NCBI GenBank assembly: GCA_017617775.1
Contig: JAFZVO010000003.1
Coordinates: forward strand, 1 to 7,482
DNA from: Bacilli bacterium
GTDB taxonomy: Bacteria > Bacillota_I > Bacilli_A > RFN20 > CAG-826
DNA: 7,482 bases
Direction of reading: 5' to 3'
Shown: positions 6,253-7,482 of the stretch, one piece after another
Position numbering within the stretch: position 1 is the first letter of the stretch
Layout of the letters: the number at the start of each line of letters is the position of its first letter
Made by a program: the position numbers and the translations under genes
The notes under the pieces: generated by a model
The model's input: only the letters and a program-made list of their open reading frames with translations
What the model was told of the DNA's origin: nothing
Databases searched by the model: none

Positions 6253-7167
6253 TTATACACCAAAGTGTAATGAGAGATGTAAGTAAGATTCAGAAGGTAT
6301 TGACCCATGGCAATCCATATCATTGCCTTCAAAATAGGCGACATAAGTGAAACGCAATGTCTTACCTTCGTTAATCACGAAATTAGTAGAAACATCGTTC
6401 ACTAAAGTCTTATTGGTTTCATTTAACTCGTTGAATTTCGTGCAATATCCATCTTTGTCACCGTTGGTTTTGAAAACCGCTGTGATCTGTTCAGCACCCC
6501 AAGTTCTTTGATATGTGGAGATCGCCTCCCGGTCATCTCCCCATTCATTCTTGTAGTTTGCCGTCGCTGGGTTCGTATGTCTACGACCATAATAGGCATT
6601 CTTCAAGGAACTGGAATCACCGATCTCTTCGGTTTGAATCAAAATGCGGAAGTAATCGAGGATATCACTTTCACCGGTTGTCACATAAGAGTCCGCGTTA
6701 ACAGAATATTTTAATTCCTGTTTCTTATCCGTGGAGTCGTTGACGAGATAGACGGTATAGATGAGGGCTAAACCTTTGTCAGCGACATCATTGCCGTGTT
6801 CGTCTTTCTTTGTGGTGTACCAATAATCATTGCCCTGTAATTTCTTGTCCTCACTGAAAGTCTTGAGATGATTCTCGATCTCCTCTGCAGTGGTTGGAAC
6901 CATCGTATCAAGAGGAGTATTATCCACGACGTATTCAGGTGAATCTGGTTTGTGTTCGCCAGCTTCATCTAAAGTCATGTGGAAGTGATTATCATCTTCG
7001 CCTTTCTCGTAAGGATTATCGATACGGATTGAAAACGCTCCATTCCCTTGGGGTAAAAATGAGATAACAACAAAAGCTACCAGTACTACCGTGGATACAG
7101 ATGCGGTCGCAATTGCGATACGCCTCCACATTCTCGTGCGTGCGGGTCGTCGAATATTATCAGCCAT
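6253..7167 (-). CDS. TasA-like secreted or membrane-anchored surface protein, first gene of operon
   Basis: This is a 304-residue protein starting at the ATG 7167..7165. The open frame also runs from an upstream TTG at 7182, but that codon sits inside the TTGGAGGAAGG ribosome binding site, so the ATG is correct. The N-terminus is Arg-rich (RRPARTRMWRR, 6-16), followed by one hydrophobic segment (about 17-38) and then GNGAFSI (41-47), a possible SipW-type cleavage region. The mature part is hydrophilic, acidic and Thr/Asn/Asp-rich. It shares LKNAYYG (188-194) and the C-terminal NEGKTLRFTYVAYFEGNDMD block (266-285) with the next gene, plus a terminal alternating-hydrophobic strand (LHLSLHFG). 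It lacks the calcium-loop insertion of its paralogue. It may be cleaved and released, or stay as an N-terminal anchor if the atypical signal is not cut. Being first and behind the strongest ribosome binding site, it is probably the most abundant product of the operon. Confidence 0.9.
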   Translation of the reverse strand: MADNIRRPARTRMWRRIAIATASVSTVVLVAFVVISFLPQGNGAFSIRIDNPYEKGEDDNHFHMTLDEAGEHKPDSPEYVVDNTPLDTMVPTTAEEIENHLKTFSEDKKLQGNDYWYTTKKDEHGNDVADKGLALIYTVYLVNDSTDKKQELKYSVNADSYVTTGESDILDYFRILIQTEEIGDSSSLKNAYYGRRHTNPATANYKNEWGDDREAISTYQRTWGAEQITAVFKTNGDKDGYCTKFNELNETNKTLVNDVSTNFVINEGKTLRFTYVAYFEGNDMDCHGSIPSESYLHLSLHFGV

Positions 7168-7171
7168 AAAG

Positions 7172-7180
7172 CCTTCCTCC
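7172..7180 (-). promoter_or_regulatory. Strong ribosome binding site deciding the start of the first operon gene
   Basis: Reads GGAGGAAGG on the minus strand. The GGAGG core ends 8 bases before the ATG at 7167, near-ideal spacing, and it overlaps an in-frame TTG at 7182 that would otherwise extend the protein by five residues. The match is the best in the operon. Confidence 0.9.
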
Positions 7181-7216
7181 AAGTAAAATGAAACTCGGCT
7201 ATCACTTATCCTTTTA

Positions 7217-7234
7217 CATTTGTTGCAGCAAATG
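7217..7234. repeat. 18-base near-perfect palindrome in the leader
   Basis: CATTTGTTGCAGCAAATG pairs in eight of nine positions, the ninth being T against G, which still wobbles in RNA. It could be a dimeric repressor site on DNA or a hairpin in the leader RNA, about 50 bases before the first start codon. Confidence 0.4.
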
Positions 7235-7247
7235 CGTATCTTTCAGT

Positions 7248-7261
7248 AGTTAGTCGTAACT
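7248..7261 (-). repeat. Small hairpin AGTTA/TAACT in the leader
   Basis: A perfect 5-base-pair stem with a 4-base loop (CGAC on the minus strand) between the CTCCC element and the 18-base palindrome. It may be part of a structured leader, or chance. Confidence 0.3.
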
Positions 7262-7268
7262 GCCTTAA

Positions 7269-7319
7269 GGGAGGTGGGCAAACGAAACAACTTACCAACT
7301 AGTTATTCTGTTTTCTCCC
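7269..7319 (-). promoter_or_regulatory. Possible leader stem GGGAG/CTCCC overlapping an anti-Shine-Dalgarno segment
   Basis: On the minus strand GGGAG (7319..7315) can pair with CTCCC (7273..7269). The overlapping CCTCC (7274..7270) can instead pair with the GGAGG core of the ribosome binding site (7180..7176). Two exclusive pairings of this kind would make a translational switch, but each is only 5 base pairs. Confidence 0.25.
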
Positions 7320-7330
7320 GTTATCTAATC

Positions 7331-7363
7331 GACCATAGGTCTTATTTACTTATATTTTAGACC
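7331..7363. repeat. Alternating GACC / GGTCT / AGACC inverted repeats
   Basis: On the plus strand GACC (7331..7334) can pair with GGTC (7338..7341), while GGTCT (7338..7342) can instead pair with AGACC (7359..7363). The centre segment cannot do both, so two exclusive hairpins are possible. The stems are only 4-5 base pairs. Confidence 0.25.
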
Positions 7364-7432
7364 ACTGTTTTTTAAAAGAAAATAGGAAAAAATATACGCG
7401 AACGCTAGGCAATATACAGTTGTATTTTATGG

Positions 7433-7438
7433 ATTATA
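7433..7438 (-). promoter_or_regulatory. Candidate -10 box of the operon promoter
   Basis: A perfect TATAAT on the minus strand. No good TTGACA-like -35 hexamer lies 16-18 bases upstream; that place is taken by a GC-rich palindrome, which suggests activator control, an alternative sigma factor, or a chance match in AT-rich DNA. If used, it would give a leader of roughly 250-260 bases before the first ATG. Confidence 0.35.
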
Positions 7439-7449
7439 CATGTGGGGGA

Positions 7450-7459
7450 GTGAGCTCAC
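7450..7459. repeat. Perfect 10-base palindrome, possible operator
   Basis: GTGAGCTCAC reads the same on both strands and lies 11 bases upstream of the candidate -10 box, spanning the spacer and -35 region. That is a typical place for a regulator site. Palindromes of this length also occur by chance, so the call is tentative. Confidence 0.3.
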
Positions 7460-7482
7460 CCGGCAGTTGAACAACCGAGGAT

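Larger units (their letters stand above)
7168..7482. other. Intergenic region / 5' leader of the operon, no supported gene
   Basis: About 315 bases without a convincing coding frame. On the minus strand it holds, from the right, a 10-base palindrome, a TATAAT box, GGTCT/AGACC/GGTC repeats, a GGGAG/CTCCC inverted repeat, a small AGTTA/TAACT hairpin, an 18-base near-palindrome and the ribosome binding site. The far right (7427..7482) is open in two minus-strand frames, ending with TAA at 7434..7436 or 7427..7429. The tail of an upstream gene could lie there, but 42-54 bases are too few to decide. I recognised no tRNA, tmRNA, RNase P RNA or known riboswitch consensus. Confidence 0.6.

Noticed and set aside
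7168..7182. TTG at 7182 as start of the first surface protein (309 residues)
   Set aside because: The codon is part of the GGAGGAAGG ribosome binding site that is correctly spaced for the ATG at 7167, and no ribosome binding site lies upstream of the TTG.
7261..7320. tmRNA-like tag frame (GCAAACGAA...) on the plus strand
   Set aside because: The frame does not end in an ALAA-like tag, and no tRNA-like ends or T-arm consensus are found around it.
7386..7412. Rho-independent terminator before the T-run on the minus strand
   Set aside because: The T-run is present, but the only preceding stem is a 3-base GCG/CGC pairing with a 2-base loop, too weak for a terminator.
7440..7482. Start of a plus-strand gene at the ATG 7440, or the end of a minus-strand gene
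   Set aside because: Only about 42 bases are visible, no ribosome binding site precedes the ATG, and two minus-strand frames are equally open, so none can be supported.

Overview
The window comes from a moderately AT-rich bacterium that uses the standard genetic code: TGA is a stop (it ends the gene at 1353..2219) and tryptophan is TGG. SipW-type signal peptidase and TasA-like signal sequences, strong GGAGG ribosome binding sites and compact gene spacing point to the Bacillota (Bacilli or a Mollicutes-related lineage, probably uncultured). That placement is inference.

Everything supported as coding lies on the minus strand in one tightly packed run of seven genes, read from right to left. 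First are two secreted or membrane-anchored, TasA/camelysin-like surface proteins that are paralogues of each other (6253..7167 and 5113..6249). Next is a membrane-anchored AAA+ ATPase of the McrB type (3601..5097), then a DUF2357-like, McrC-type partner that has a coiled-coil tail where the nuclease would normally be (2219..3595). These are followed by a SipW-type (S26B) signal peptidase with a long cytosolic coiled-coil tail (1353..2219), a tiny two-helix membrane protein (1114..1356), and the N-terminal 376 residues of a membrane-anchored protein that looks like a degenerate GGDEF plus a GAF-like sensor (1..1130). Neighbouring genes are separated by 3, 15 and 5 bases, then overlap by 1, 4 and 17 bases, so a single coupled operon is very likely.

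About 315 bases upstream of the first gene (7168..7482) have no supported gene. They hold a good -10 box, several palindromes and inverted repeats, and a possible anti-Shine-Dalgarno segment, so they read as a promoter plus a structured leader.

The simplest reading is a dedicated surface-fibre or surface-protein secretion module. The SipW-type peptidase would process the two TasA-like proteins, and the McrB-like/DUF2357-like pair, tethered to the membrane instead of acting as a restriction enzyme, would power or control processing, assembly or release. Linking a nuclease-less McrBC-like motor to signal-peptidase-dependent surface proteins is the most novel aspect of the window.
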